From positions 496,001-560,000 of the forward strand of contig JAUIRK010001029.1 of the NCBI GenBank assembly GCA_030549495.1: 64,000 nt of DNA. The letters run 5' to 3'. The number at the start of each line of letters is the position of its first letter. The first letter of the stretch is position 1. Source of the DNA: Nectonema munidae (lineage: Eukaryota > Nematomorpha > Nectonematoida > Nectonematidae). Position numbers and translations under genes: made by a program. The notes beneath the pieces are model-generated. The model was not told the DNA's origin, did not search any database, and worked only from the letters and a program-made list of their open reading frames with translations. Positions 1 through 53,516 of this stretch are shown here, piece by piece.

Positions 1-793
1 TATACTACGATGATTCATCTCCAACCTGATAAAGATTGTGGCGCCACTCTAGTGAAAAAATCCATGACAAAAAATAGATTTAAGAACTAAAAAGTTTTGT
101 GCATTTTAATGATAATTCTAAAATTGACCCTAAAGATAAATTGTTTAAAATTCGTTCTCTTGTTTCTCTGTTGAATAATAACTTCAAAAAATATTATTTT
201 TTAAGTGAATATTTTTCAATTGATGAAAAAATTGTAGAATATTTTGGAAGACATTCTACAAAACAATTTATGCATGGAAAACCCATTCGTTTTTGGGTAT
301 AAATTATGGGCGTCGTGTGATGCTAAAACCGGGTTTTGTAAGGGAAAGAACGAAAAATGAAATAGGAAAGAACCATTAGGATTTCATGTGGTCAAAGAGT
401 TTACACGAGATTTATCTGAAGGTTCAAATTACGGGAAAGTCGCAAAGTATTGTTTTAGAAAGTAGAACCAAAGGTCGGCACTTCATTATATCGACGAAAG
501 AAAAAAACAAAGAAGATGCGTTATTTGCAAAAAACAAGTTAGAAGAGAATGCAACCTTTGCCATGTTGAATGCTTTAAAGAATTTTATTCTAATTAAAAT
601 TTTTAAATAAATACTTTCACTAAATTCTATACATATATTTACTTCTATTTTTGACTAATGTTGACTTTTTTTATTTTAAGCATATAATATAGTTTTTTTT
701 GTTTAAAAACACTAAATTTTATTTAAGTTTTCGTTTTAAAAAAAAATAGTTGAAATTTTTTTTTAAAAAAAGTTAATTCGTTAACGGGTTTAA
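1..793 (+). mobile_element. piggyBac (PGBD-type) transposase relic, 3' part with terminal end
   Basis: Three-frame translation gives pieces of a piggyBac transposase in order. First comes a block around HFNDNSKIDP, then the conserved stretch EYFGRHSTKQFMHGKPIRF (about 226-292), then a KLWASCDAKTGF-like piece (305-340). A C-terminal zinc-binding tail (VICKKQVRRECNLCHVEC-like, about 520-575) follows. The reading frame is broken by stops (one just upstream of the VHF block) and several frame changes, so this is a dead copy; the 5' part is off-window. About 180 bp past the tail, 779-793 reads cgttaacgggtttaa. This is a terminal motif next to TTAA and almost identical to the end of the MITE at 43832-43964. 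The family cuts and pastes at TTAA with a DDD nuclease. Assignment is firm at family level; the exact 3' boundary is an inference. Confidence 0.85.
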
Positions 794-1225
794 CAAATTT
801 TTTTATAGTATTTCTCTTATTTTGTAAAATATTTTTGTTCATACAAGCATAACTTTTTTACAGCGTTAACACATCAATACACAACTTTCACTTTAATTTC
901 GAAAAACAAAGTCAATACTTTAAAAATATAATATTCTTGGATATGAAGAGATTTTTGTTTGGCAGGGCAAAGCTTGGCCAATTTTTATATTCATTGGCCT
1001 AAATGTGTACAAGGTTTACTTGCGTTCTTATATATAATGGGTCATAAGGACTTCGCTAGAAGGTTTTTCCCCTATTTCAGTGAAATAATTCGACGAAACT
1101 CTAACACTTCCAAAATAATTATAGCAAGCTTATTAACCAGTCAATTTTTAAAAAAAATATTCAATTGATATACTCAAAAAAAGATGTAAAATAAGTTTAA
1201 TAAAATGATTGCATCCTGTCTAAAT
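794..1225. other. AT-rich stretch without a recognised gene
   Basis: Mostly low-complexity A/T. A 69-codon open frame at 959-1168 (+) has no recognisable motif and no supporting splice context, so I do not call it a gene. Confidence 0.5.
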
Positions 1226-1489
1226 TAGAGATGTATCGGATGTAAAATTTTTGTATCCGCGGATGTCAGAATTAATTTTTTAGCGAAGACGGATCCCGAT
1301 ATCATAATTGCAATATAAGTTTTATACTTCTTAAAAATTGAGAGAGATGTCAATGTATATGTGTTATCATAAAAATTGAAAAATATTCGGGATATAGGAA
1401 AAAGAAAAATTGTTGAAACTTAAATGATCTTCGAATCAGGATGTTAAAAGGATGTAAAAATTATATAAGATATCCGATACATGTGTGTA
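1226..1489. mobile_element. Short hAT-type MITE with 8-bp target duplication
   Basis: The ends are inverted repeats: left tagagatgtatcggat, right atccgatacatgtgtgta. They are flanked by gtctaaat (1218-1225) and gcctaaat (1490-1497), an 8-bp duplication with one mismatch, which is the hAT signature. There is no coding capacity. The 264-bp size suits a non-autonomous element. Confidence 0.7.
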
Positions 1490-1620
1490 GCCTAAATCTA
1501 CCACTGCCATTGACAAGATTTAAGAGCAGATCATAGATATAAAACTACTCTACTACCTATGTACAATACAATTAATAGATCAACAACTGCGAAATTTTAA
1601 CTGTTAATATGATTTTCTTA

Positions 1621-1680
1621 GCCCTCTTTTTTCTACAACTTTGCTATGCGGGCCGTAAAACAAGAGGTTTAGAACTACTG
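1621..1680. mobile_element. hAT terminal remnant
   Basis: The sequence gcgggccgtaaaac followed by aggtttagaactactg resembles the 3' subterminal and terminal region of hAT elements (reverse complement begins CAGTAGTTCTAAACC). No partner end or target duplication was found, so this is a solo end at best. Confidence 0.3.
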
Positions 1681-2167
1681 ATAATAATTATTTATCAACT
1701 TTAGAGTATATTTCACACTAAGTTTTATCAACTCTTTAATAATGTGCACCTTGCACACTACATTCCTTGATACCGTGACAATCCCAGTTCCGTTTTTTGC
1801 TTACTAAAAAGAAAAACATATTTTGACAGAGGTTGTTAATTTTGATTGATATAAATGGATATATTTTTGTAGATGAACAATCTGTAATTGAGGATAGACG
1901 AATATAGGTACTTGCAAATTGCGTAATCAGAAATAAAAGATTTTTGCTATTAGTAAAAGACCTTAATTCAACTCTGAAAATAAATGTTTTTAATTAGAAG
2001 TTAAAAATATTAAACATAAACTTATCTGATGGGGAGAGCAACTGCCCCTCCCATCTGGTTGCGCCCTTGAGTACTTGCATGTGATATGTTAGGTATATGT
2101 GTATACAGCCCGGTTGTTGGCTCTAAGTACAGGGGGAAAACTGATTTTACTGGAGCATGGACTATAG

Positions 2168-2563
2168 CAGGGGCCGGGAACCTTTTTGGCTAAAAGAGCC
2201 CAAAAAACACATATTTTAAAATCTAATCCTCTGAGAGCCATATATATTTTTAAATACTGATTACAAATAAATGGAAAAAGAAGACCAACAATTTTATAGT
2301 ATAATAACACTCTGAATTTATTTTAAACAATATTGTTTTATCGAAGTTATTTAAATACGCAAAGTCTGCATCATCATCAGCTTTATCTGTGTCGTCGTGA
2401 TTCGTAATGATGAAGAAAATAAGAGAGTGTAGAATTGGGAAGAAGGATATGCATTATTGCAATACCTCCCTTTATCCTGAAGGCCACCTAATTTATCTGA
2501 GAGCCAGATGCAGTCATCAAAAGAGCCATGTCTGACTCGCGAGCCATAAGTTCCCGACCCCTG
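2168..2563. mobile_element. hAT MITE with perfect 8-bp target duplication
   Basis: The termini CAGGGGCCGGGAACCTTTT and the reverse complement of ttcccgacccctg form an inverted repeat. The element is flanked on both sides by GACTATAG (2160-2167 and 2564-2571). At 396 bp it has no transposase. It lies about 150 bp upstream of the first WDR37 exon in the window, probably within an intron of that gene. Confidence 0.85.
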
Positions 2564-2718
2564 GACTATAGGAAAGTGTATACATTTGTATATTTCAAGG
2601 GAGTTCCAGAAGGGGCGAAATAAATCCCAGTGGGAGGGGGCTAAGCCTTCCTTATCGACAGGCCTGTGCGTGTATATAAAGTAGTTGAGGATACGAAAAC
2701 ATTTCTAGCGTAGAGTGA

Positions 2719-4641
2719 GTGAGTTCATCAAAACTTCCAGTTTCATCGGATGTATTTATAACCTGGAATGTTGTAGAAGCAGTGGCGCCTGTTTTGCGAA
2801 CTCCCACTTCCGAAATATGCGTGCACTCGAATGTCGTTTCGGCGGCAGATTGGTTCAGTTCTGCTGATCAAGTGGTGACTGCGTCATGGGATTGTAAAGC
2901 AATCGTCTACGACATCAACAAAAACTGCATCATCGTATCACTCGAAGGTATATTCTTATTTTTCGCTAAATACGCTTTCCCATCTTCTAAGGGAGTGTAA
3001 GTAAACCCTTAAAGTAAAATTAGTTTCTAGAGTTGTTACTTTCTTGGTGCAAATATCTTTTTCATGATTAAATGTTTAAGATAATCTATTTTAGTGATTT
3101 GATTGTAGTTCAACTTGGCATAAATTCTACTACGTTCTGACATATTACTCAAAAAAATAAAACCAAATTGTAGCCTGTTTCAACTCTAAAGAACTTGAGA
3201 GGTAAAATTATTTAAATGGTTGACTTCGATATCCTAATGCAGCATTTTATAGGGTACGCGCCAAATATAGTGCTTTCTCAACCCTTATGCGCCAAAACTT
3301 TTTTTATTCTTTTTGACCGGAACGACAATTATAAGTTGATGATTTGTATTAAAAGACGATTTTTATTTTTCTAAAGTCGACTCAGCTCGTTAAGCGGTTA
3401 GCCCATTTTTAAAAATAAAATTATCATAATATTATGAAGAAAAATTTTACATTTTTTATATTTTAAAAAATTAATTCTATTTCATTATTTTTGTAAAAAC
3501 TGCTTTTATTACTCTTATGTTTTTTCGGTATCATATATCTCAAAAAGAGGATTTAGTAATTTTTAACAAAGAAAGTCATCGAGGCGCCATCGTTTGGCAA
3601 CCCATGCCCTAAGGTCTTCAGTTAGAATCTAGCTTGAAGTTTGACACAAACGCCTTAATGATGAAAACATGCCTTCGTACATAACAAACTGTCCTTTTGA
3701 AAAATTAATTGAATTGAAAGAATTAAAGAGTAATACACTATACTTCTAGCTCCAAATTATTTTCGTTGTACAAGGCTGCGTCAAAAGTATACTCAGTTTC
3801 TAAGTTACAACTCTAAATTAGTTTATCAGATATAAATTGTAAAATTTTAATTTTTAATAGAGCTTTCTTGGCTTGTATGACGCCCTCTTATATAAAAAAA
3901 AATAGCGTCCATATGGTAACAATTTTTTGTTTTGTATGAAATTGAAACGATCACATTTTGATTTTAGGCCATGAGGGAGCGTTGACAGATGTAAGGTCTT
4001 CATGCAATCAAAGTACCTGCCTCACTTCTTCTAAAGACTTTTCAACAAGACTCTGGGATTTGCGAGATCCTTCTTTATCTGTGAGAGTTTTCCAGGGACA
4101 CACCAAGTATTTTGTAAGGCTGTTCCTTCCAGTATTAATCGTTAAATTTTATGTATATTCATCAAAGTTGCGTTCAATCCTCCCTCTTTATAAACCAGGA
4201 CAAAATTGTTTCTAGTGGAGATGATAGAACTGTTAAGGTGTGGGACATTAGAAACATTTCTGCCCCACTAATGTCAATCAGATGCGGGTCTCAAGTAAAT
4301 AAGTAAGAATAGATTTGTATTAAGTTTTTTCCATGTACACTAATTTTTTTAGAATATCTTATAACGCGCATATAAATGCAGTAGCTGTTCCCTGTGATAA
4401 CTGCGCCATCAAAGTGTATGAATTGAGTTCTGGAAATCGTCTACTTGACATTCCCCCTAGACTGTCAAACTCACACACCAAGTCATGCTGCTGCGTTGCT
4501 TGGACGCATTCTTCCATTCAGAACGCGTGCTCTTCCAAAGTCAATGGCGTGCATAGGTTCTTTTCCTGTGGATTTGATCGCAAAGTATTGGGCTGGAAGT
4601 TCGATTTGCCAAGCTGCAATGACAAAGACCTGGCATCATGA
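2719..4641 (+). CDS. WDR37: WDR37-like WD40 repeat protein, C-terminal half, four exons
   Basis: Exons are about 2719 (or 2741)-2947, 3968-4113, 4199-4302 and 4353-4641; all junctions are GT-AG and phase-consistent. The product matches WDR37 block by block: HSNVVSAADWF, VTASWD, SRLWDLRDPS-like RLWDLRDPSLS, VFQGHT, SSGDDRTVKVWDIRN and the terminal SCGFDRKVLGW. WD40 repeats form a beta-propeller; vertebrate WDR37 binds PACS proteins. The N-terminal half (coiled coil and first two repeats) is not visible and is probably off-window to the left, so this is a partial gene. The first exon start is uncertain because a stop lies just upstream of 2719. The junction between exons 2 and 3 joins GHTKYF directly to DKIVSSGDD, about nine residues shorter than the usual repeat. 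The hAT element at 2168 lies in the flanking intron. Confidence 0.86.
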
Positions 4642-4687
4642 AACCTTTCTTTGATTTAATGCTAGATATTTGATTCACTGTAACACT

Positions 4688-4693
4688 TTTATT
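4688..4693 (-). promoter_or_regulatory. Candidate polyadenylation signal AATAAA for KAT6
   Basis: TTTATT on the plus strand is the nearest canonical signal downstream of the KAT6 stop codon and would give a 3' UTR of about 200 nt. It lies between the WDR37 stop and the WDR37 poly(A) signal, so use of both would make the transcripts overlap. Confidence 0.4.
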
Positions 4694-4726
4694 TTGACTG
4701 TTTCACGTAAAACTTGTGGATGATAA

Positions 4727-4732
4727 AATAAA
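4727..4732 (+). promoter_or_regulatory. Polyadenylation signal AATAAA for WDR37
   Basis: A canonical AATAAA 86 bp after the WDR37 stop codon, followed by more A/T-rich sequence. Assigned by position only. Confidence 0.5.
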
Positions 4733-4894
4733 ATAATTTAAACAACAAAATAAATATTAAAAATATATTATGTTGGATCAATAAAAAGATTTTTAGATAA
4801 AATTACATTACAGACATTCTAAGTGCAATAAATTATGCATAAAATTTGACAGAGCAAAAGGAAAGTGTTTAAAATCCTAGAATAAATAAATAAT

Positions 4895-47386
<42,492 letters not shown>

Positions 47387-50300
47387 TAAAATAATAATAA
47401 AGGATATTATCTAAACAAAATCAAAGTGTTAAATCAAATCAGTAAACTTTTATAAAATGAAAAATACATGGAACTGCAAAATATGTTACAAAAAAATTAT
47501 TTTTGTATTCAATGCGAAAAACTTAAAATCCATTTTAAAGAAATGCAGAAGATAGCTTTTTTGATGAATAATGAAGTTAGGTAGGATAAAATGCACGCAT
47601 GGACCTTGTTCCTCACAATATCATAAAAATATGAATGACAATTTTAGGACTCATCTATTTGTTTTGATGTTTATATGGATAAAAATATAGGCTACTACAA
47701 AACTTAGAAATAACTATGAAAATCATTTCCCATTTTGGGCAAATGGGTAAACTGTATATAATAATGTTCCAATACCTTAGTTTTATCGTTTTTTTGTGAA
47801 ATGTAAGCATTTTATCAATAAAGGTAAATCTACGTGTGGGTGTTGGCATCAAAAAGCTGGATTTGAACATAAAACCTTGTAATATTGAAACCAGAAATCT
47901 AGACATTCCCCCTATAAAAGAGCTGTAATATATTTGTATTTCTCCGCTTAAAAACTTTAAAAAAAATATGAAAGATTGTGGGGCAGGGAACGACCACTAA
48001 TTTCATTCCAAAAGGGAAGAGAGGGCGCCAAAAAATTTGAGCATGGCACAGACTTTTAGTTCGAAATTGTACATTTTAATTTCCACCGTAACCATTGTAT
48101 GATTAAAGCGTTTCTGATAACAATATCATCTTTAAGAACAATTTAGGAACAATTTTTATATAATTTATATAAAAATAAATACACACATTAAAACTTTTTA
48201 ACAGTTAAAATCTTTAAAAAATATCTGCGTGCCTCTAATCCAAGTTATTATTTGTTTGGTGAATAATTGAAAAGTTAAAAGTTTATTGGTATAGAAATGA
48301 CATTTGACGATAATAGTGTTTCTTGAGATATTTTAAATGACAGAGTAAATAATTTTTTGAAATATAAGAATATTTTCCCTCTTGTTATAATCAAAATTTA
48401 ACTCACTTTTTATTGATATTTTTCAAATACAAAAATATTGTTAATAATATAAATTTCATATTGATATATTATTTTAGACAATATAGTGTGTACTTATTTT
48501 GCAAAATTGATATAAAAAAAGCCTATAAATAAAACAGATTAGTTTAAAACATACTAAACAATGGAAATGTTTCTATTGTATTAAAATATAACGAATCCGA
48601 TCCAGAAATAGATAAAATTCATCGCATTTCTTGCCTTTTTCTAGCAACCTTAATAAGTAGATCAACTACGGATAGAAGTAATAGAAATAAATTGTAAAAT
48701 ATATCGGAAAATTTGCTTCAATAGCCCTGTTAGAGATAAAAAATATCTAATGATATCAAGTAAAAGAGATATATTTCAGATAATTTTAACTATTTGTTTA
48801 AAATTGTATGAAGGAAATTTTAGAAAAATAAAGAGATCAACAAAAAATTAATATTTTGAAATTCTATGTAACAGATTATAATACCAAAAATCAAGTATCA
48901 AGAAATGGATTTCAGAGTTTCTCAACCTTTTTGTATATATCGGTGATAATTGAAAATTAGCCACTATGAAGTAAAAAATGATGAAAATCGCTTTTTTCAA
49001 AATTTTAATTATAAACACTGGCGTTTAATCCACAATTTTTACCAGAATTAATTGACTAGAAACAGGGATGCACGTTATCCAGGTTTTAACAGAAAAAAAA
49101 GTTAAAATCAAAAATTGTATGAACGAAAATAGTCAAACAAAGCACACATAACATACCAGCAGAATATAGATCAACCTCTTGAAAACTATTTGTCCATTCT
49201 TGTTCCTTCTATTTATATTATAACAATTATCCACGTTAGCGCATTGAACACGAGGGTAACGCTATTTATTCAGTTTAAGAACCATAAACTCTTTTTAAAA
49301 ATTTGGTTTTAAATATTCTCTAATAGAATAAAAAGGATTTATCACACCTTTTTGTATTTTGAGTTTAAAGAAATCCTTAATTCTGAACAATTCTCTCAGC
49401 ATAAGAAAATCGTGACTTAGATTGAAATTCGAACAACATAAAATTGTTAATAAAAAATATTTGTTTATACATTGCCAAAATATTAACTAAAAAAATTGCC
49501 TACAAATTAGATTTTTGTCTATTATAAAATACTTTTAAAAACTAAAACTTATGATGGCAAACAAGGAGATAAATAAATAAACTTAAAATATATATATATA
49601 TATTAACTTTTATTTATTGTTTAAATTAAAATATTTACAATTCAACCATAGATTTAATAAATAAATTAAATAAAAATCATTTAATAATATTACGTAGACA
49701 TTTTACTTCATGGGAAAAATAATACAAAAAATTTTTAAAAAAATTTTTAAGAAAAAATCGTTAGCCTTAATTTTTTGTCCTAATGTTATGGTTGATATGT
49801 TGTTATTCTTCTAAGTTTGCTCTTATTATTTTTCTACTTAATTTCATTTATTTTATGCTTTTTTTTAACTTTGATATTTTTATTTGACCCACAAAAAGAA
49901 AAAGTCTAATTACAAATATTTTGAGATACAAGTTTAATAATATAAAGATTCATTAGTTTAAACCTGTTTTAACTATTAAAAGTGTAATTTTAAGAATTAG
50001 ATCTATTAAATCAATTAGTACATGGATATTCGTCAATCTCAACCTTTTTTTTCCTATTTATCTCACTTTTCCTTTCTTTTCGTTGTTTTGCTTCCTTTAA
50101 AAATGGCGAATATTTTTTACTCCTAGAGAAATATCTACAAACAGGACCTTTTATTAAATATACCTTTACTAATTTGTGTTAAATTTATTATCTTTATATC
50201 ATATCATTCTCTCACACTTATTTCTCATGTCTAACCCAAAACATACACGTCACGATGATACCCCAACCTTACTTCTACCCAATTAATGGCGAATCTCTTC

Positions 50301-50609
50301 AATGAATTCATAGCAAATTTCTCTCTAAATACAGAAGACCTTACCCTCTTAATAATCTAAAATATGAAGAAATTCTTGCACGCTCAAAGAAAATTGAACA
50401 ACACTCTCATACTCACCACCCACATACACAACCATGCCCCGTATTACCTACATACGCTCAAGTCTCCTACATAACCACACCTAGCTTATCCAATAACCTT
50501 CAGGATAAAAAAAACCTTCCGTCTTTTTGTTTTGCAAAAACCCCAAATACTTGAAAAAAATTGTAACAAAACAAGAAAGTTGTAATATCTCTTTAACTTG
50601 GTGTAATTA
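47387..50609. other. Upstream of KAT6 exon 1: no gene recognised
   Basis: AT-rich sequence with no convincing exon. A possible splice acceptor (tttgtttag) sits near 47412. Fragments: a hAT-like remnant about 47980-48240 related to 35900-36528, and a solo hAT end cagagtttctcaacctttt at 48913, which resembles the 3' terminus at 39571. The KAT6 promoter could lie here, but I see no specific signal. Confidence 0.45.
50221..50520. other. C-rich, G-poor tract (left of Tigger)
   Basis: The plus strand has many more C than G, in sharp contrast to the surroundings; for example 50401-50460 contains very few G. There is no open frame of note. A similar tract lies at 54160-54970 on the other side of Tigger. 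Confidence 0.5.
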
Positions 50610-53516
50610 CAGTAGAACCTACGTTTTACGTTCCCTGGATTTTACTTCCTCGTCAAATGATCGATGACGTCATCTTTTGGTTCATTAAATGCATTATACG
50701 TTTTTCTTTGTGATTTTATGTATTAAAAAGTTTATAAAGTTTAATAAATTATTGTCTTTCAGTTTTATTTCACTATGATTAATTTAAATAACGCTAATTA
50801 GATCGCAAAACAATCCATTCTAACACTGAACGTACTGTACAGTGTACTTGTTATCTCCGATGCTATTCTTGTTGTTTTCGTAAAAAATGCGCGCATTGTC
50901 AAACATCAAACGATAGGCCAGCTTGTGAATGAATGGGCTATCAGCGAGTCGCAAAACGTGTAAAGGATATCCTTATATACAACTGTCAATTACGTCTAGG
51001 GTATCAAATAGTCAGCTGATAACGCTGTGTTACAGAAAACATTTTCGTCCAAAACGTAAACATTAACTTAACACAACTTACATGATTAATAAACAATTAA
51101 GATCATGCATTTTCTGTAATTAAAATCCATCGTTTTTCTATTTTAATAAATCGGGTCCATGGATAGATAATTCATTCGCAATCATGGCTTCCGTGAGAAA
51201 GCGTCAAAGTGTTTCGATCGAAACTAAACTAAAGATAATTGCTGAAAAAAGGAAGGGTAAATCCAACCTTTTAGTTGCAACGCAATTTGGTTTGCCTAAG
51301 TCAACCGTATCCACTATCTTGGCGAAAAGGGAGAAATTTGAGAATTCGGTTTCAAAATGTGAGATACCAAGTATGTTTTTAGCTAAATCTTATTTGTCAA
51401 AAGAAACGTTTTCGACGGTTGATGATGCGTGTTTTACGTGGATGACGCAGCAGCGAAGAAAGGGCATACCGATATCTGCACCTCTTTTACAGGAGAAAGC
51501 TCTTCTTTTTGCCAAAGTGTTGTATCCCGAAGGTCACCCAAGTTTTGAGGCCAGTAACGGATGGCTAGATAGTTTTAAGAAACGCCACGGTATCAATTCC
51601 TTATCAATGCAAGGCAAATCCTTATCAGCAGACGCTGACTCAATTGGAGCTTTCTAATCTGCGTTAAAAAGGTTAATGGAATCAGAAAATTTAACCAGAG
51701 ACCAGATTTTCAATGCTGACGAAACTGGTCTCTATTGGAAATTGATGCCCAGCCGCACCTTGGTTTTACACGGAGAGAAAGCGGCAAAGAATTTTAAGAC
51801 AGCCACATTTAGATCAATTGTTTGACAGTTTGATTGATTTTAATAAAAAAGAATATCACCACTGAATTTAGTATATTTGAAAATCGATACACATGTGTAA
51901 AAAACTTGATATATTTATTTAGATAAAAAGTTTTTTTTGAGATGAGCTATCACATTTAGATCAATTTTTTGACGGGTTTGATTGATTTTCATAAAAAATG
52001 AATATCACCACTGAATTCAGAATATTTGAAAATGGGTATACATGTGTAAAAAACTTTATATACTTATTTAGATAAAAAGTTCCTTTTTGAGATGAGCTGT
52101 CACATTTAGATCAATTTTTGACAGGTTTGATTGATTTTCATAAAAAATGAATATCACCACTGAATTCAGCATATTTGAAAATGGGTATACATGCGTAAAA
52201 ACTTTATATAATTATTTAAATAAAAAGTTCTTTTTGAGATGAGCTGTCAAATATAAATCAATTTTTTGACAGGTTTGATTGATTTTGATAAAAAAAAAAA
52301 TGGACATCACCACTGAATTCAGCATAGTTGAAATATATATGTAACATCAAAAATATTTATAAAAACTTATTAATATCTGAGAAAAATAGGGGGGGGGGGG
52401 GTCACTTTACGCCCCCCCCCCGCAGCACTTGAGCGGACAAATTTTGCCCAGCACTAATAGGTTAAGAGTTCAAACTTAAGCCTGTTGTGATTGGGAAGAA
52501 CAAAAAACCTCATTGTTTCAAAACTATAAAAGTTGAAAATTTGCCTGTCACCTACTTGAATAATTCGAAAGCTTGGATGACTGGTGATTTCTTAATGAAT
52601 TGGTTAAAAAATTTAAACAAAAGCATGCAAGCCCAAAAACGAAAAATTTTGCTTTTTTTAGATAACGCCTCTTCTCATTTTCATCTTCACCTTGAAAACA
52701 TAAAATTAATTTTTTAACCTACAAACACAACACATGTATGCCAACCAATGGATCAAGGGGTTATTCAGACTGTTAAATTGAAATACAGAAAAAAACAACT
52801 CACATATATTTTAAATCAATTGCAAATTGATGAAACCATCACAGGACCTGAAGTTCTTAATAAAATTACTTTTCTTCAAGCAATATATTGGTTAAGTAAC
52901 TCATGGGACGAAGTTGAACGTTTGAAAATTCAGAAATGTTTTGCTCATTGTGGTTTTAACTCAGAAGAAAACAATCAGGTAATATGCGAAAGGGACGAAG
53001 AAAATGACAATTTAAACGATGTATCAACTTCAATACTTCTACTTTCGAAAAACTTGTTTAGTCAAGAGTATGTTGTTAATGATAAACTTGCTAATGATAA
53101 ACTTAATGAAATCGATAAAGAGCTGACGACTAACAATGAGTTAGTAAATTGGGATTTACCTGCTCAGGAACTACTCGATTCTGAAAATGTCAACTCAAAT
53201 GATAGTGAAGACTCTGAGAATGATATGGATAATGTATACAATGAACAGGAAACTTGTTCAGTGCTTAAAGCATTAAGTTATCTCGAAGAACTAAAAAGAT
53301 TCGCTTCTCACAATAGAAAAGCCTCATATCTAAGCAAAGTTATGGATTTGGAAAATATAACATCTACGATCGGCATAAAAAGGCTAAAACAATTATTTTA
53401 TTAGTGATTATTTTAATGTTAATTAAAAATTTTTTGTTTCCTGCTTAAACGAGCCACCTGCCTAAGTGAGCCAGTTTAATTTGGTCCCGAGACTGGCTCT
53501 CTTAAGCAGTTTTCAC
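50610..53516 (+). mobile_element. Tigger (pogo) transposon, interrupted and inactive
   Basis: The left end is CAGTAGAACCTACG after TA (50608-50609). The transposase starts at 51184 (MASVRKRQSVSIETKLKII) with a CENP-B-type HTH (LPKSTVSTILAKREKF), then a second HTH_CENPB domain (WMTQQRRKGIPISAPLLQEKA, GWLDSFKKRHGI). The DDE part follows: FNADETGLYWKL, then KLKPVVIGKNKKPHCF, LLFLDNASSH and TTHVCQPMDQGVIQ. In-frame stops occur after SIGAF (about 51655) and before PTNTTHV (about 52717). A TTAA-flanked insertion (51794-52465) replaces part of the core between NFK and KLKPVV. The C-terminal part (to 53404) is acidic. A matching right terminal repeat is not evident, so that boundary is approximate. 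Confidence 0.88.
51794..52465 (+). mobile_element. TTAA-flanked insertion with tandem repeats, inside Tigger
   Basis: TTAA at 51794-51797 and 52462-52465. It contains about four tandem units of roughly 150 bp (tgtcacatttagatcaatt, ggtttgattgattt, gaatatcaccactgaatt), then G and C runs and a right end gcactaataggttaa. The repeat unit and right end match the 3' portion of the element at 58029-60584. The left end starts inside a repeat unit, so it is truncated. Roughly 16 transposase codons of Tigger are missing at the junction. Confidence 0.75.

Noticed and set aside
4114-4198. Coding continuation of WDR37 through 4114-4198
   Set aside because: The translated stretch does not resemble a WD repeat, while gtaagg and aaaccag splice sites bracket it with matching phases.
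49070-49100. hAT end (cagggatgcacgttatcc)
   Set aside because: No partner end, no target duplication and no subterminal similarity to other elements in the window.
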